DNA of 64,000 nucleotides, taken from NCBI GenBank assembly GCA_963820395.1, contig CAWGAE010000015.1, forward strand, positions 558,001 to 622,000, written 5' to 3'. The notes below the pieces were generated by a model that saw only the letters and a list, made by a program, of their open reading frames with translations, was not told the origin of the DNA and did not search any database. The position numbers and the translations under genes were made by a program. The stretch comes from DATFVJ01 sp963820395 (GTDB lineage Bacteria > Actinomycetota > Actinomycetes > Streptosporangiales > Streptosporangiaceae). Positions 63,720-64,000 of this stretch are shown here, one piece after another (position 1 is the first letter of the stretch; each line of letters starts with the position of its first letter).

Positions 63720-63795
63720 GGGCTGTTGCGGAATCGGGTCGACCTCTCGCATCGTCAGATTGATCTTTCAGGCTCGATCAATTGTGAAACAGCCC
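63720..63795. repeat. MITE-like element, 76 bp
   Basis: Inverted ends GGGCTGTTGCGGAAT and GGGCTGTTTCACAAT (read inward), flanked by the direct repeat ACATC. The interior matches the first part of the copy at 56831. Confidence 0.6.
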
Positions 63796-63887
63796 ACATC
63801 GACGGGAAATCCACCGCGGTCATGGAAACAAGCTCCGCTTCGGTCGCCGAACCGCACGCTACCCCACCGCGCGCTTGTGACGGCCGC

Positions 63888-64000
63888 TCACGTGGTGCCC
63901 TCGGGGCCCCCCGCCGCGCCCGGGCCCCCCGCCGGGCCGGCGGCGAAGTCGCCAGGGGTGCCGGCGAGCAAGCTCAGCGGGCCAGTGAGCGCCTCGGCTA
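63888..64000 (-). CDS. C-terminus of a gene continuing past the window
   Basis: The last 37 codons on the minus strand: AEALTGPLSLLAGTPGDFAAG, then a Gly/Pro/Ala tail and TGA. It stays open to the edge. Product unknown. Confidence 0.35.
   Translation of the reverse strand, partial: AEALTGPLSLLAGTPGDFAAGPAGGPGAAGGPEGTT

Noticed and set aside
1..64000. tRNA or rRNA genes
   Set aside because: I found no cloverleaf with a T-loop GTTCRA pattern in the right context and no rRNA sequence. Only rnpB was recognisable as a standard RNA gene.

Overview
The window is high-GC DNA from an actinomycete. Supporting signs are the copper genes with a DUF5134-type partner, an F420/PPOX-type protein, an RNase H/phosphatase fusion coupled to a C4 zinc-ribbon protein, an MptB-like mannosyltransferase, and actinomycete integrative conjugative element (AICE) genes. 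I cannot name the genus from sequence alone.

Left part (1-21.4 kb): a copper-handling neighbourhood. It holds a CopZ-like chaperone, two membrane proteins, a small Met/His-rich membrane peptide, a complete CopA P-type ATPase, a PCuAC-like protein, and a second CopA-like ATPase. The second ATPase carried an extra C-terminal extracellular domain that an IS66-family element has cut off; the 8-bp target duplication is intact. Decayed copper genes (a CopA relic, an HMA-domain relic) lie between. After that, a segment of about 3.16 kb (IS66 transposase relic, resolvase-like gene, HD-GYP/LuxR protein) is present twice in direct orientation. The right copy keeps an intact HD-GYP/LuxR gene; the left copy is decayed.

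Middle part (21.4-54.6 kb): two integrated elements next to the 3' end of rnpB, the RNase P RNA, which is on the minus strand at 54551-54973. A 31-bp piece of the rnpB 3' end recurs at 38911 (31/31) and 21430 (29/31) in the same orientation, so it looks like the attachment core of a tandem island. Element 2 (38.9-54.6 kb) has the full AICE order: regulator, inositol-monophosphatase-like gene, small genes, membrane spread-like protein, FtsK-like translocase, RepSA-like initiator, excisionase, and an integrase split by a second IS66-type insertion. Element 1 (21.4-38.9 kb) lies in the opposite direction and lacks transfer genes. It has a different integrase, an excisionase, a 5'-truncated rep, and a nearly identical inverted copy (about 1.54 kb) of the regulator-phosphatase pair, itself split by a third IS66 element. 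Cargo of element 1 includes two related proteins of unknown family, a DUF1254 protein, a ferritin-like diiron protein, a DUF1269 protein and a frameshifted ion channel. DosR-like palindromes lie upstream of two of these. Cargo of element 2 includes a methyltransferase and an operon of a His-Tyr-Arg-repeat micropeptide, an ABC exporter and a truncated flavoprotein. This operon is the best candidate for something undescribed, either a RiPP-like locus or an attenuator-controlled exporter.

Right part (54.6-64 kb): ordinary chromosome. It holds rnpB, an anti-sigma/ECF sigma pair, the RNase H/phosphatase and zinc-ribbon pair, a PPOX protein, a membrane-anchored sulfite-oxidase-like molybdoenzyme with a collagen-like repeat, and a mannosyltransferase. 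Several tandem repeats and two copies of a small MITE-like sequence sit between the genes.
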